A stretch of DNA of 64,000 nt from Nemertoderma westbladi (GCA_032718475.1 JAUCBJ010000941.1:26043-90042); one strand, 5' to 3'; positions 46,244 to 57,755 are shown, counted from the stretch's first letter. Notes: generated from the sequence alone by a model not told the origin. Made by a program: numbers and translations.

Positions 46244-47578
46244 CTATTCCTTACACCAATTAAACAGACATATGATCAAAGCAAAAATACAAAGTAATGC
46301 AAAGAAGCTGGTAGTCCAAGCAAAACCCCAGTAGTGGGATAATGCTCCTCCAATAAATGAGCCCAAACATTCCCCTATTGAATATGTGCTCATGAAGAAT
46401 CCTGCTAGGAGTGATGATGTGGCAAAGTCATCTGGCATTCCATGGTTTACTGCAGCCTTATTTAGAGCCGGTAGAATTGGTACCAAAGTGGAAATGCTTC
46501 CCAGACCAAGGAGTGCTAAGCAAATAACAGTGATAGAGTAAATAGCAGGTAAATTGAAGAATGGCAATGGTCCTAAAAAAAGAAGGGAAAACACCAATAT
46601 TCCCTGACCAAATACCAAAAAGAGGGATTCCGAATTTGACTTTGTGCAGAAACGTCCAACTATAGGAGAGAATAAAGTGTATACTGCCGATAACCCCATC
46701 AGAGGAAGGCCTATCTCCTGTGGAGTGAGATTGTATGTGGCCTGTAAATGTGGTGTTGCGATCGCCAATATTCCACTGACTACTAGCGCGCTTACACAAC
46801 AACACAATCCGATCGCATGGATTGAAGGAATTCGAAGCAAAGCAAACAGATTGGCAGATTCATGGGAATGAACAACCAGATTGTTTGGGACCAGCCAGTA
46901 ATACAGTGGTACAGATAGTATCGTCAATGAGCCCATGGATACTAGAGGCAGACTGAACCCGCCAACATTGTACAACCAACCAGAAATGGGCGGTGCTAGC
47001 ATAGACCCCACACCAGTAGCAAATTCAGTTATACCAATTGCCAAAGCGCTGTGATCTTTAAATGTTTCCCCTCCCATAATTGCAAAACTTGAAATTAATG
47101 CTGTGCATAATCCCAAACCAACCAAAGCCCGCAAAAGAATAGCTAATGACAAAAAGGTATCATGCCATACAATATAGTCCAGACAAGCCATAACCAGAGT
47201 GGCAAGACCCACTGCAGTTACACCGGACAGGTAGCCAATTCGAGGACCGATTTTAATTAAATTCCTTGAAAATATCGGTGACACTATTATTGCCACTAGT
47301 GAATGTATTGCAAATACAATACCAACTTCTAATAAATTTATATTCCGTTTAATCAGTTCTTCACTACTTGCAAAGAAGGTTGTTATTGAGTGAAGACACA
47401 TGAAAATGAGAAGATTACTGCTGAAAAAAGAAAATATCAATACAATTTGTTCTAAATTAAATCCATTTCGATTGTTTGATCGTTGTTTACTCAATAGATT
47501 GTCTTTATCGGTACCATCAGTGTCTGTACTGCCATCAATGATGCCAAATACATTTTGTAGGCGTTTGTTGTTCAACAT
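46244..47578 (-). CDS. SLC18B1-like MFS transporter, copy 1
   Basis: A 444-residue membrane protein of the major facilitator superfamily, most like vesicular polyamine/amine transporter SLC18B1 (about 450 residues). It has a polar N-terminus (1-42) and about 12 hydrophobic segments. LLRALVGLGLCTALISS, ITEFATGVGSMLAPPISG (antiporter motif C type) and a second motif, QEIGLPLMGLSAVYTL with FSPIVGRF, follow the family pattern. It probably exchanges protons for small amines in an internal membrane, by analogy. The gene is a single exon, starting at the ATG of MLNNKRLQ. A second copy lies 10.18 kb to the right on the same strand. The intron-free form suggests a retrocopy origin followed by DNA-level duplication, since the 5' flank is shared. 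The last 21 codons differ most from copy 2. Confidence 0.85.
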   Translation of the reverse strand: MLNNKRLQNVFGIIDGSTDTDGTDKDNLLSKQRSNNRNGFNLEQIVLIFSFFSSNLLIFMCLHSITTFFASSEELIKRNINLLEVGIVFAIHSLVAIIVSPIFSRNLIKIGPRIGYLSGVTAVGLATLVMACLDYIVWHDTFLSLAILLRALVGLGLCTALISSFAIMGGETFKDHSALAIGITEFATGVGSMLAPPISGWLYNVGGFSLPLVSMGSLTILSVPLYYWLVPNNLVVHSHESANLFALLRIPSIHAIGLCCCVSALVVSGILAIATPHLQATYNLTPQEIGLPLMGLSAVYTLFSPIVGRFCTKSNSESLFLVFGQGILVFSLLFLGPLPFFNLPAIYSITVICLALLGLGSISTLVPILPALNKAAVNHGMPDDFATSSLLAGFFMSTYSIGECLGSFIGGALSHYWGFAWTTSFFALLCIFALIICLFNWCKE

Positions 47579-49030
47579 TGCGAATTATTAAGAATGTAGA
47601 ATCATTAAGAATATTGCAAAACTTTACATTATTGTAATAATAGAACAGTTAGAAAACATCAAATTCTGCATCACCGTAAATTTTTGATACATAGAAATAT
47701 TTTTTATGATTTATATACCATGAAGATCCCTATGAAATCATCTACTCTGGGAAACATTCTGCATTTCATCTAATAATGGACATTCAAATATTTACAATGT
47801 TAAGTCAAAAACGTTTTCAAATATCGAACCTTGGAAAATTGACTGCTGAATATTTATTATACATCTATTCACTCTATTACTTTTTATTACATATTATATC
47901 TATTCTATATAAATTATGTTACTTAACTTATTATACTACAAATCATAGACATCTTATGCCACGAAATGAAAATGGTCATTTTCATTTCGGACACATGACA
48001 CAAATTTCAGCTGGAGATAATTATGTAACTCAAGTATTGTAATTGAAAATGATTAATTTGAACTCGAATACATAGGACCCCTTTAATTAATATGTGTTGG
48101 TGGATGGTGTTTGCCCAAATTTAAGAAACATACAGAAAATAAAAATTGAATCATTGCAACAGGTAAGCATAGACGTACAGAAGTCATCTTCATAGGGGGG
48201 CTGTAACAATATCTCATATTTTAGCCCCCCCCCAACCCATTTTCACCACAAAAAAAAAACATTCCCACATCCAATAAAATTAACTTCCCCAAACCAAACA
48301 ATATTCAACATCTATCCCAAAAAATTCCCTGTTCCTCAAACTAAAATCGGGGGATGTAACAATTCGTAGAAACACAAATTAATACTGCAGTAAATAGACT
48401 GGATTAATAATAACAACACTTCTATAAACGAGGCGATATGACGTAGAGGTGAATGTACATTGAGAATAAACTATAATTGTTTAACAATTAAAAAAACTGT
48501 ATAAAAAAACTGTGATTATTTTTGTGATTATAAAAAGTGATTATTTAACATTTTTAGTAAATGGTGTACCTGTAACATTCTAAGTAAATATTTGTCGGAC
48601 AAATAATTGTGTTTGCATTGTACAATATTAAAAATTTATATTCTTATTATGTACTGTATAAATGCAATACTGTATGTACTGTATTTCTTAAAATTTGTGT
48701 AAACACCATTATTTATGCTGCTGCCAGATTTATGGGTTTTATGTTTTCATGACAGCAATCCCGTGTCATATATATAAAATATATACATCGGATTAAGGGT
48801 TCCATTTGATCTCTATCTTATAAATTATAAATTATTAAATATAATTTATTATACTTATTGCAAGTGACTGTTTCAGACTAGAACTATAACTAGAACAAGA
48901 ACTATTTGATGCCGTTGTAAATCCATAATTCATATCTTTCTTTCATATCTGAAATAATAATAAAATTATGCAAAACAGTATCTTTGTATACGACCACATA
49001 TTATCATAGGATATGTATTCTAATTAGAAT
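47579..49030. repeat. Duplicated 5' flank of transporter copy 1
   Basis: This aligns with 57756-58955: AAAACTTTACATTATTGTAA, ATGGACATTCAAATATTTAC, TGGATGGTGTTTGCCC and a GGGGGCTGTAACAAT...TTTTAGCCCCCC hairpin. Small indels occur, and an extra segment of about 240 bp at 48.52-48.76 kb is missing from the other copy. It is the probable promoter and 5' leader. Confidence 0.88.
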
Positions 49031-49273
49031 ACACAAAACAACACACACTTGTTCTCAATATATTTTTGTTAACATAGGTGCCGGTAAATGATTGATATAG
49101 CTATGCTGTGTAAGATATACGATTCAGTGAATCAATTCAGTCTCTTGTTATTCAGATAATTTATCAATTAGTTGCACATTGATTCTCTGTGGGTGCATCA
49201 TTTGTGTTTTCAAGGCAGGTAGTTCAATCAAAGGTTTAGGGCCGGGACTGCAATCTATTGGTTGAAGGTTTAA

Positions 49274-50824
49274 CCCTATTAAACCCGGGGGGGGGTCAAT
49301 ATGACCCCTCCCGTGGTTTTTTTATTATAATTCTGAAACAAACGCAGTTGGGAATCTGAAATTTTATGACTTTTCCTAAAAATCTATTGTCTTCCTAGTA
49401 GTGAAAACCGTTTTCAAAAATATTGGGTACTTTTCGAGTTATAGCGCCATTTTTTAACCCTACTTTTGGCACTTTTTTTGAGACGTTTTTTGAAAATTAC
49501 ATTTCATTAAATATGAATTGTAACATCTCTATTTTTTATTTACACGGTTTTTTTGGTGTTAGAAATTTGATGGAATTCATATAAATTGATTTAGAAATTT
49601 CAAACTTGTTTTTTTCGGTGGGTGCCAAATTTTGGTGCCAGCACCAAATTTTGAAATAAGTCAATTTTGTAAATTGATCGTTTGAAACTTGTTTTTTACG
49701 CAATTGGGGTTTTTTGGGTTTCTGGATTCGAAGAAATATATACGAGTTGCACCAAGCGTATCAAACTTGTATTTTTCGGTGCTGTGTGCAAATTTTGGTG
49801 CTAGCACGAAATTTTGAAAATCCATTCAATAGATAAAATTGCTTGTGAGAATTTATTTCTTGCGTTTTAGAGGTTTATGGCTGTTCTGAATTCAATGGAA
49901 AATATAATTATCGAACTAGACATCTCAAACTTGTATTTTTCGGATGTGGGTGCTAAATGTGGTGCTAGCACCAAATTTTGAAAACCATCAAATATATCAA
50001 TTGATTGTGTCACCTTGTTTCTTGCGTTATACGGGTTTGTGATGGTTCTGAATTCAATAGAATCAGTAAAAATTTCATAAGAGTTGTCAAACTTGTATTT
50101 TTCGCCGGTGGGTGAAAATTGTTGTGCCAGCACCAAATTTTGGAAAATATGCAAATTGATAAGTAGATAGTATCACCTTGTTTCTTGCGTTATACGGGTT
50201 TATGAGGGTCCTGAATCCGATGGAATCAATAAAAACTGCACTGGACATCGCAAACTTTTACTTTTTGGTGATGGGTACGAAATTTGGTGCTAGCACCAAA
50301 ATTTCCCAAATTACACCGAAAAATACAAGTAGCAATGATCTAGCATATTAGAAATGTATTCCATTAGAATCAGCGCCCTCGAAAACCTGAAAATGTGAAT
50401 TTATAGCATCGTATAAGTGAATTAAAAATTTTGAGTTCTAACTGAAAAGTGCTGGTTACTTGTTTTTTTCATTTTTTCCTACGCAGAGAGGACTAAACAG
50501 CCATTTATAGTAATCATATCATTTTTTAATATTTTCCAATGTATTTTACACCCCAGAAAACCTGTATTGAAAAATAATTAGCCGAAAATGTAACTTTCAA
50601 ATTTGGTGAAAATTGTGCACTACTTGTAATTTTGGTGCTGCAATATAACCACCCCAGTACATTTTTTCGAAAATTTTTTTTTTCGGTCGGATCCAGACAA
50701 GTGATACCTACGTACAAACAAAAAATCAGACGTTTTCGTAAATATTTGTAGATTTTAGAGGGGGGGGTCAATATGACCCCCTCCCGGTATTTGTACAACA
50801 TTTTATAGCCCGGTACTAATAGGG
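49274..50824. mobile_element. piggyBac-like non-autonomous element, 1551 bp, with TTAA ends
   Basis: TTAA at 49270-49273 and 50825-50828 flank inverted ends CCCTATTAAACCCGGGG and (right end reversed) CCCTATTAGTACCGGG. Just inside, both ends carry GGGGGGGTCAATATGACCCC. A TTAA duplication with CCCT-starting termini is the hallmark of piggyBac-type elements. No transposase is present. The interior holds the 155-bp modules also found at 870-1650. Confidence 0.88.
49680..50470. repeat. 155-bp tandem modules, copy 2 (inside TTAA element)
   Basis: Five degenerate modules around GGTGCTAGCACCAAATTTTG, collinear with 870-1650. GGTGCTAGCACC is palindromic. Several modules end in CTTGCGTTATACGGGTTT. Confidence 0.88.
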
Positions 50825-50828
50825 TTAA

Positions 50829-51299
50829 GACCCGTGTATTGCAGTCAAACGCACTGACAAATATGTTAATTTGGGGGCTGTAATTACCTTAGATGGCAAA
50901 CAAACAACACTATTGAATGAAATGTGCAGTATGAAACAAAAACAACTCCTTAAATATTCAGAATTTATATTAACAAATTCAAGTGAAATGAAAAGTAGTG
51001 GAGGCCGCATTATTCTCATCTATACTTTACAGCTCAGAAACATGGCTAACATATAATCTAAACACCATCAACACTATAAATATCAAGTAATCAAACAACT
51101 CTAAGTGTCTTCCAGAATAACCGAATAACCTGTGTCTGTTGGAAATTGGAATGGAACCCATAACCACTATCATATCTACTGTCATCCAACCATCAATGCT
51201 TCTAAAAAAATTAAACGTTATGTTATGTAATGAAACGCCTTTCATGCAAGTATTAAATATTTGCAAACAAAAATGCATTCGAAAACTGCGAAAATTTCG
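50829..51299. other. Unassigned
   Basis: No supported gene. Short overlapping ORFs occur on both strands without recognised motifs. Confidence 0.4.
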
Positions 51300-51545
51300 C
51301 AACAAAGTGGAATGTTAAGGACGAAGTGGAACGTTACGGACGAAGTGGAACGTTAAGGACGAAGTGGAACGTTACGGACGAAGTGGAACGTTAAGGACGA
51401 AGTGGAACGTTACGGACGAAGTGGAACGTTAAGGTCGAAGTGGAATTTTATGGACAAAGTGGAACGTTATGGACAAAGTGGAACGTGACGGACAAAGTGG
51501 AACGTTATGGACATTGTGGAACGTTACGGACAAAGTGGTTGGACA
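51300..51545. repeat. 19-bp minisatellite, about 13 copies
   Basis: The unit is GGACGAAGTGGAACGTTA + A or C variants (AACGTTAAGGACGAAGTGG alternating with AACGTTACGGACGAAGTGG), giving a 38-bp two-unit pattern on the left. It decays to GACAAAGTGG units on the right. Confidence 0.93.
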
Positions 51546-52139
51546 ACTCTCAGATATTGCTGAGAGGTGAGGTGAATAACCTCAACAAGGGTAACCACCT
51601 ATATGAAATTCAATCCAGAACTGACATTTCATCCCATATACATGCTGAACGATGTTTCATTTATCTTCACACCATTTGAAGGTCCATGATGTGGGGAGAT
51701 GATCCGCCCACCTTCGCCACAAGATGACCGGTTCTATTTATTTATTTATTGTGCATCTTGCTATCTAATGAATTTATTATTTGTTTATAATGCAACATTA
51801 CTAGTGAAATCAAATTATAGGACAGGAGAAGCCAATCAAACTAACTAACTATAGTCTCAGAGGTTTCACCACCTAGGAACATCGTACTTATAAGTGCAAA
51901 GTTGAATCCTCTGACATCTTTATAATTGGTCTAACAATTACATCTATATCGCGTATAAATAATTTAATCGCAGCTGTTGTTGCACTCAACAGAATATGTG
52001 CAAAATATATTGCATTTATAGGAGACCCTTTTTCATACTGTAGTTCCTTTAGTTATTTGGTGATTACTGGTAGGCCTATAGTTAGTCAGATCACTGCAAT
52101 GCAGTATCTGAATTCTGTTAGTACTTCAGTTATGTGATA
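51546..52139. other. Unassigned
   Basis: No gene recognised. Confidence 0.4.
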
Positions 52140-52430
52140 TAAAGTAAAGTAAAGTAAAAGTAAATTTTCTTCGGCCGCTAGGCCAGGGATTACGCACAAA
52201 GTCTGACGAATTATTTCCAGTGCGGTCCCCCCAGAACTTTACTCCCCAGAGGAAACTCCAGTACTCATTTAGCTACCACTTAAGGATGCAAGGCAGAGAT
52301 GCGCCCTGGCTGGTCCCTTTAAAGCATTCGTGCCGAAACGAAAACTGCCCTGGCCCATGTGAGGATCAAACCCACGACCTACGGGAGATGTGAATTCAAT
52401 GCGACCACTACACCAAGGTGGAACCTTACT
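52140..52430 (-). repeat. tRNA-derived SINE, minus orientation
   Basis: On the minus strand it begins CCACCTTGGTGTAGTGGTCG (A box), then TAGGTCGTGGGTTTGATCC (B box), followed by the body CAGTTTTCGTTTCGGCACG and GCATCTCTGCCTTGC, ending in a TACTTTTAC-type tail with AGTAAAGTAAAGTA. The body matches the truncated copy at 18885-19135. Confidence 0.85.
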
Positions 52431-52677
52431 AATACTAAAATATACTGATTTATGAAATGAAGTATGCTCGGTATTCTCGGAAAATATAATAAGATTTTAT
52501 ATATCTATTTATTTTCATGTTTTGGTAATATCCATAACATTTTGGTGCCTGGACCCTTAAATTTTGAAGGGCAATAGTGAATATAGGATGTGACGGAATA
52601 TCACTTCATGAATACTGGTTCCGAATACTTAATGTTTATTGCTGTATTGTTGTCAGGCAGTAGCAGTAGGGCGTGTT

Positions 52678-53580
52678 ATGGCGGATAAGCGCCAGACTTT
52701 GAAACACCAGCAAGGCAGTCACTGATCAGTTGTGACTCGTCTTACCGGAGAGTTAAATGCACTCTTATATGAGGATTTAACTCAGCAGATATATATTGAA
52801 GAACTTAATGTGTCCAGGAGATCCTGGGAAAGATTAACTCTCTCAAAATCCAGAGAAACAAACTTAAGGAATTCGATGAAGAGATCGAGGTTCTCGTAAT
52901 GGACGAGGATGTTCTTGAGGACAAGATTGATGTGGTTAGTCGTTAGGATGAGCGATTCCATAGGCCAATCCGTTCTGGAAATTACCTAATTGGGGATCAA
53001 ATCCGAAATTCTAGTATTGGAGGTGGCCTACCGGTAGTCACTCATCCTGTATATGTAGGTCAACCGTCGTCTCCTGTAAACGTTATTAATAAGTAGTATA
53101 AGCTGCCTAATCTAAAACTACCTACGTTTTCTGACGTTTTAGACGTTTTAGACTGGCCCAATTTTTGTGACCGCTTTTGTGACGCAGTGTACTGCCGTTC
53201 TGAAATTGGTGGTGCCACCAAGTTCAATTATTTAGAAGGCCAGCTAAGCGGCAGTGCTGCCAAAATGGTCGCTGGCTTTCAACGGACAGACTCAGACTAT
53301 GTCGAGGCTGTTAAATTATTAGAGGCAACGTATGGTAAGAAAGAGCATCTTATCCAAGCTCGCTTAAATTTAAAGTGTTGTGTTTCCTGTGTATTGGTAA
53401 CCCTAACCATGTATTACTTAATTGTAGTATATATAATACTCATCAGAATAGATATTACCGTGTTAAAGAAATAAAATTATGCACTAATTGCTTGCAACCC
53501 AATCATGAAAGAGGAACTTCATGTCCCAATTCAAATGTTTGTAGAATTTGTCATAAAAACCACCATAAATTATGACACTT
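52678..53580 (+). pseudogene. BEL/Pao retrotransposon gag relic
   Basis: Starting at ATG 52678 it reads MADKRQTLKHQQG, then TRLTGELNALLYEDL and KIQRNKLKEFDEEIEVL. After a gap come LPNLKLPTFSDVL, DWPNFCDRF, KFNYLEGQLSGSAAKMVAGF and VEAVKLLEATYGKKEHLI. These are features of the BEL/Pao gag domain. A frame change then leads to two cysteine-histidine knuckles (CFLCIGNPNHVLLNC and CTNCL..H....C....CRICHKNHHKL). In-frame stops and the frame change show it is dead. Confidence 0.85.
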
Positions 53581-53869
53581 TGATCATAACAGTTGACCTA
53601 AACCACATAATAAAGTCGCAAGCAATAGAAGTTCTACTGCAAATAACATAATAAATAATAATAAATAATAGTGTGAAGCTGGATCTCACACTTGGCTGTT
53701 GCAACAGAGAGGACCAGTCATGCCACACGGCAAGGCAGATTTCGTTGTTCTGCTAGCACGCAGACTAAATCTTACCTTGACCATAATAAGGCGGTGATCA
53801 CTGGAGAAGGGTCGAAGTGTAAATGCATTACAGTCTTGTATAGAGCTCCCGTATTTCCTACGAAACAGA

Positions 53870-54345
53870 ATATGGTCTATCTGAGACTTGTGATCACTGG
53901 GTCCACTATGAGTCCATAGCTTTCCAGTTCACTTCTTAAACTGGGTTCCAGCCGAAAACAATCCATTTCCAGAGATAAAATCCTGAAGATGGACGGAATT
54001 TCGGTTAACACTATTGCTATAGACCCAGGGTGATGTAGGTGATTGATGCAGACTTGCATTAAAGTCTTCCAGGAATGTTAAGAATGCATGCTGATCCAAT
54101 CCATCAGTAGCTGCTTGTAGATTGTGGTAGAAATTTTCCATCTCCTCTACAGGGGAAACACTAGTTGGAGAGTAGCACACAATCAGAACCACCTTAGGAA
54201 ACTTCTTAGCCAGTCTTCCAGAACATGAGAAGTGGCAACGGATTATGCGGTTAGAGATTTGGTCTATTTTGTCCAATGCTGCATGTGCAGTTGGATTCAT
54301 CAATATTGCTGACTGCTGACGCAAGGGCGAGTCGCCAACCACCCC
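53870..54345 (-). pseudogene. LINE endonuclease (APE-type) fragment
   Basis: The minus strand reads IDQISNRIIRCHFSCSGR, KVVLIVCYSPTSVSPVEEM, FLEDFNASL, then VNRNSVHLQDFISGNGLFS. This is the C-terminal half of an apurinic-type endonuclease of non-LTR elements (CYSPT, DFNA and N.NG..L.DF motifs, with GDFN altered to EDFN). The SPLRQQSAILMNP part holds the G.gfavn region. Confidence 0.8.
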
Positions 54346-54559
54346 ATGTCCTTAATCAGAACCTCATCACTCTGTCCAGTCTGCATTCGGTGCTCTTGAA
54401 CACCCATTGCGCTAAGAGAAAGCTTATCTGCCAAGGCAGTCAGCTCACCTTGTCGCATTGGGGACCCGAGTGTTAGGGTGTTTACTGAGGCTAGACTAGT
54501 GACCTACAGACTCTAGACTATTCACCAATGGTTTTGTTGGTCGGGGTGGAACATGAGAG

Positions 54560-55020
54560 TAGCCTCCAACTCCAGAATCCCTCTCCCCCTCACAATCTGC
54601 CCTCCCTGGTGACCCAGGGTTTGGGCCAGAAAGGTCATCAGGAAAGGGACTCAAAGAATTGTTAGCTGCTCTCTCTCTCCAGTAGGGGGTCAGACAGGCA
54701 GCCAGTCAGGAGATAAGAGTTCAGTCAGTGAGGCCGATTGTGTCCGGTAATTCCACTTGCCTCTAGTGGCTGGACCTCCGCATTACTAATGTAATCCATA
54801 GTGGGGGTTGGGGGTGCTTTTTTGCCGAGTCAGCTCTCGGGGCAAATACCACACCCTGGTTTGCCATTCCACAGGGTGGGTGTCGCAGTGGAGTCAGATA
54901 TGAGGCCCATCACCCATATCTACTCTAGCGTACATGACCCACCATTGGCTGTGCAGCTCATCTGCTGGGTCATGCCCTGTACCCCTGCTGCCAGGTGCAG
55001 GTTGCAGTGAAGTGCCCTCA
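54560..55020 (-). mobile_element. LINE 5' region, minus orientation
   Basis: Reading on the minus strand from 55020, TGCAACCTGCACCTGGCAGC leads to an ATG (MDYISNAE-like start) and then toward the endonuclease fragment. It is an inverted copy of 58995-59395, with small differences. It is likely the 5' UTR and ORF start of the LINE whose endonuclease lies at 53870-54345. Confidence 0.75.
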
Positions 55021-56025
55021 GAGTGGATATGAGAACACTCTACTCCTGACCAGCCATTGGTAGATCACCATCTGTCTGGCCAGGCCATATACCCCTGCAG
55101 TCAAGTATATGGGTCTTTAATCCAGGACCAAGGGCGTCCTTATCCCAGAACGAAAGGGGTCCTAGTTACAGGACCAGATTTGCCCTAGTAAGAGGGTCTA
55201 TACAGCTACAGGTGGCACCTCCTTTATGCTGCATGGAGGTGGCAAGTTTTCTTTATCGTTGACCTAGAATACTTGACCTGACCTGAATACCCATAAAGAC
55301 ATTAAGAAGGCGAAAAAGGGTGAGGTAAATTATCTACCCGATGTTAGCAATAAAGATGCCGAAGACAGTACAAAGTTTGGCAGGGGAGTTAAACAGCTGT
55401 TCACTCAACCTAAATACAGAAGGCATTTGTGAACAAATGTTACAGACATTTCCATTGCAGAGGCGGGAGGTCGTAGATAGAACACCTGTTGCCAAACTGA
55501 TGAAAGAGTGGCCTGCACTGCAGGATTTTTCTGTTGTTAGTATTTACGATATATTTTAAAATTTATATAATTTAATTATGTTACTGGTACTTAAAATATA
55601 TATATTGTGATTAGATTTTGAATTTCTCTAATTTCTCTATATGTGTGAAACTGGACAAAGTACCGGTTTGTCATATTGGAATTGTTATAGTCCATATATA
55701 TATATATTATATATATTCCTAAATTATTGTAGGAAGATATATTACTTGAATATATAAGAAACCGCCGCGTGGGATAAGGGATCTTGTTTAGTGTTTATAT
55801 ATTTATAAGCATAAAATAATAAATAAATAAAATATTATTTTAAATAAACCTAGATCGACCTCAGATAAAATTCATATATAACTTTATCACTAGCTTTCGA
55901 TATAATATGTATATCTTTTTCAAGTGTTGACAATCAACTATTTATAATTTAAATAAATTAATAACAATATAAGCACAATTTAAAATTATAGAACGTTTGT
56001 ATACGTCTTTCCTATTTCGTGTTTC
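55021..56025. other. Unassigned
   Basis: No supported gene. A 72-codon plus ORF at 55341-55559 has no recognised domain. (AT) runs occur near 55600 and 55700. Confidence 0.4.
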
Positions 56026-56406
56026 TCAGGCGATCCGATTTAACTTTGGGTTGAATACATCTACACCGAAATCATTCACTACTGCCTCGTTGATGGTGTT
56101 CAACCCGAATGGTTTTACTGTTAGCAGAGTACATCGCCAAAAGCCCTCCCTGTTCCTTAGTTCGACGGTTTGATCTTTTTTGTTTCTTGATTTAAATTTG
56201 ACATTCTCAATGGGTGTAACTTTGAAGTCCGCAAAGTTGTGTCCAACCTGTTCACAGAAATGACGTTCAATTGAAGTCATGGGTTTATTGTTTACTATCT
56301 TGCTTTTATAATTTCTAATTCTTGCTTTTAGTTTGGTTGTCGATCCTACCCCTTGTAAGTTGCATTTTATATTGCAGTTTGTATTGTTGCAGTTTATATT
56401 AATCAC
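56026..56406 (-). pseudogene. GIY-YIG-like retroelement C-terminal fragment
   Basis: The reading GVGSTTKLKARIRNYKSKI, SIERHFCEQVGHNFADF, then RNREGFWRCTLLTVKPFGL and N resembles the GIY-YIG endonuclease-like tails of Penelope-type and related retroelements (VGST..LK.RI..H.., H...H, R..E..W...L.T..P.GLN). The first tyrosine motif is damaged. No reverse transcriptase is seen upstream, because the transporter copy begins 15 bases away. Confidence 0.55.
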
Positions 56407-56420
56407 CTATTTGGCACTCG

Positions 56421-57755
56421 CTATTCCTTATAACAATTGCACAAGCATACGATCAAAGCAACAATACATAATAAGGAAAAGAAGCTGGTAGTCCAAGCAA
56501 AACCCCAGTAGTGGGATAATGCTCCTCCGATAAATGAGCCCAAACATTCCCCTATTGAATATGTGCTCATGAAGAATCCTGCTAGGAGTGATGATGTGGC
56601 AAAGTCATCTGGCATTCCATGGTTTACTGCAGCCTTATTTAGAGCCGGTAGAATTGGTACCAAAGTGGAAATGCTTCCCAGACCAAGGAGTGCTAAGCAA
56701 ATAACAGTGATAGAGTAAATAGCAGGTAAATTGAAGAATGGCAATGGTCCTAAAAAAAGAAGGGAAAACACCAATATTCCCTGACCAAATACCAAAAAGA
56801 GGGATTCCGAATTTGACTTTGTGCAGAAACGTCCAACTATAGGAGAGAATAAAGTGTATACTGCCGATAACCCCATCAGAGGAAGGCCTATCTCCTGTGG
56901 AGTGAGATTGTATGTGGCCTGTAAATGTGGTGTTGCGATCGCCAATATTCCACTGACTACTAGCGCGCTTACACAACAACACAATCCGATCGCATGGATT
57001 GAAGGAATTCGAAGCAAAGCAAACAGATTGGCAGATTCATGGGAATGAACAACCAGATTGTTTGGGACCAGCCAGTAATACAGTGGTACAGATAGTATCG
57101 TCAATGAGCCCATGGATACTAGAGGCAGACTGAACCCGCCAACATTGTACAACCAACCAGAAATGGGCGGTGCTAGCATAGACCCCACACCAGTAGCAAA
57201 TTCAGTTATACCAATTGCCAAAGCGCTGTGATCTTTAAATGTGTCCCCTCCCATTATTGCAAAACTTGAAATTAATGCTGTGCATAATCCCAAACCAACC
57301 AAAGCCCGCAAAAGAATAGCTAATGATAAAAAGGTATCATGCAATACAATATAATCCAGACAAGCCATAACCATAGTGGCAAGACCCACTGCAGTTACAC
57401 CGGACAGGTAGCCAATTCGAGGACCTATTTTAACTAAATTCCTTGAAAATATCGGTGACACTATGATTGCCACTAGTGAATGTATTGCAAATACAATACC
57501 AACTTCTAATAAATTTATATTCCGTTTAATCAGTTCTTCACTACTTGCAAAGAAGGTTGCTATTGAGTGAAGACACATGAAAATGAGAAGATTACTGCTG
57601 AAAAAAGAAAATATCAATCCAATTTGTTCTAAACTAAATCCAGTTCGATTGTTTGATAGTTGTTTACTCAATAGATTGTCTTTATCGGTACCATCAGTGT
57701 CTGTACTGCCATCAATGATGCCAAATACATTTTGTAGGCGTTTGTTGTTCAACAT
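56421..57755 (-). CDS. SLC18B1-like MFS transporter, copy 2
   Basis: A single-exon 444-residue protein with the same architecture as the copy at 46244-47578. It differs at residues in the N-terminal 171 (for example L/R33, T/N38, S/N41, G/V46, A/T66, V/I108, M/L128, L/W138, D/E171) and in the last 21, but not in the long middle. The DNA shows no visible difference over about 710 bp (56531-57241), against about 15 differences in the next 520 bp. The full frame is intact, so both copies may be functional. The shared 5' flank extends about 1.2 kb. Its 3' side abuts a GIY-YIG-like relic, and LINE 5' pieces in opposite orientation flank the region. Confidence 0.85.
   Translation of the reverse strand: MLNNKRLQNVFGIIDGSTDTDGTDKDNLLSKQLSNNRTGFSLEQIGLIFSFFSSNLLIFMCLHSIATFFASSEELIKRNINLLEVGIVFAIHSLVAIIVSPIFSRNLVKIGPRIGYLSGVTAVGLATMVMACLDYIVLHDTFLSLAILLRALVGLGLCTALISSFAIMGGDTFKDHSALAIGITEFATGVGSMLAPPISGWLYNVGGFSLPLVSMGSLTILSVPLYYWLVPNNLVVHSHESANLFALLRIPSIHAIGLCCCVSALVVSGILAIATPHLQATYNLTPQEIGLPLMGLSAVYTLFSPIVGRFCTKSNSESLFLVFGQGILVFSLLFLGPLPFFNLPAIYSITVICLALLGLGSISTLVPILPALNKAAVNHGMPDDFATSSLLAGFFMSTYSIGECLGSFIGGALSHYWGFAWTTSFFSLLCIVALIVCLCNCYKE

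Noticed and set aside
46458-46871. Short ORFs inside the transporter genes (also 56635-57048)
   Set aside because: Shadows of the MFS frame, identical in both copies because the DNA is identical.
48181-48380. LTR start at GGGGGATGTAACAATTCG in the transporter flanks
   Set aside because: It resembles a polypurine tract plus TGTAAC, but no matching LTR end, second LTR or pol sequence was found.
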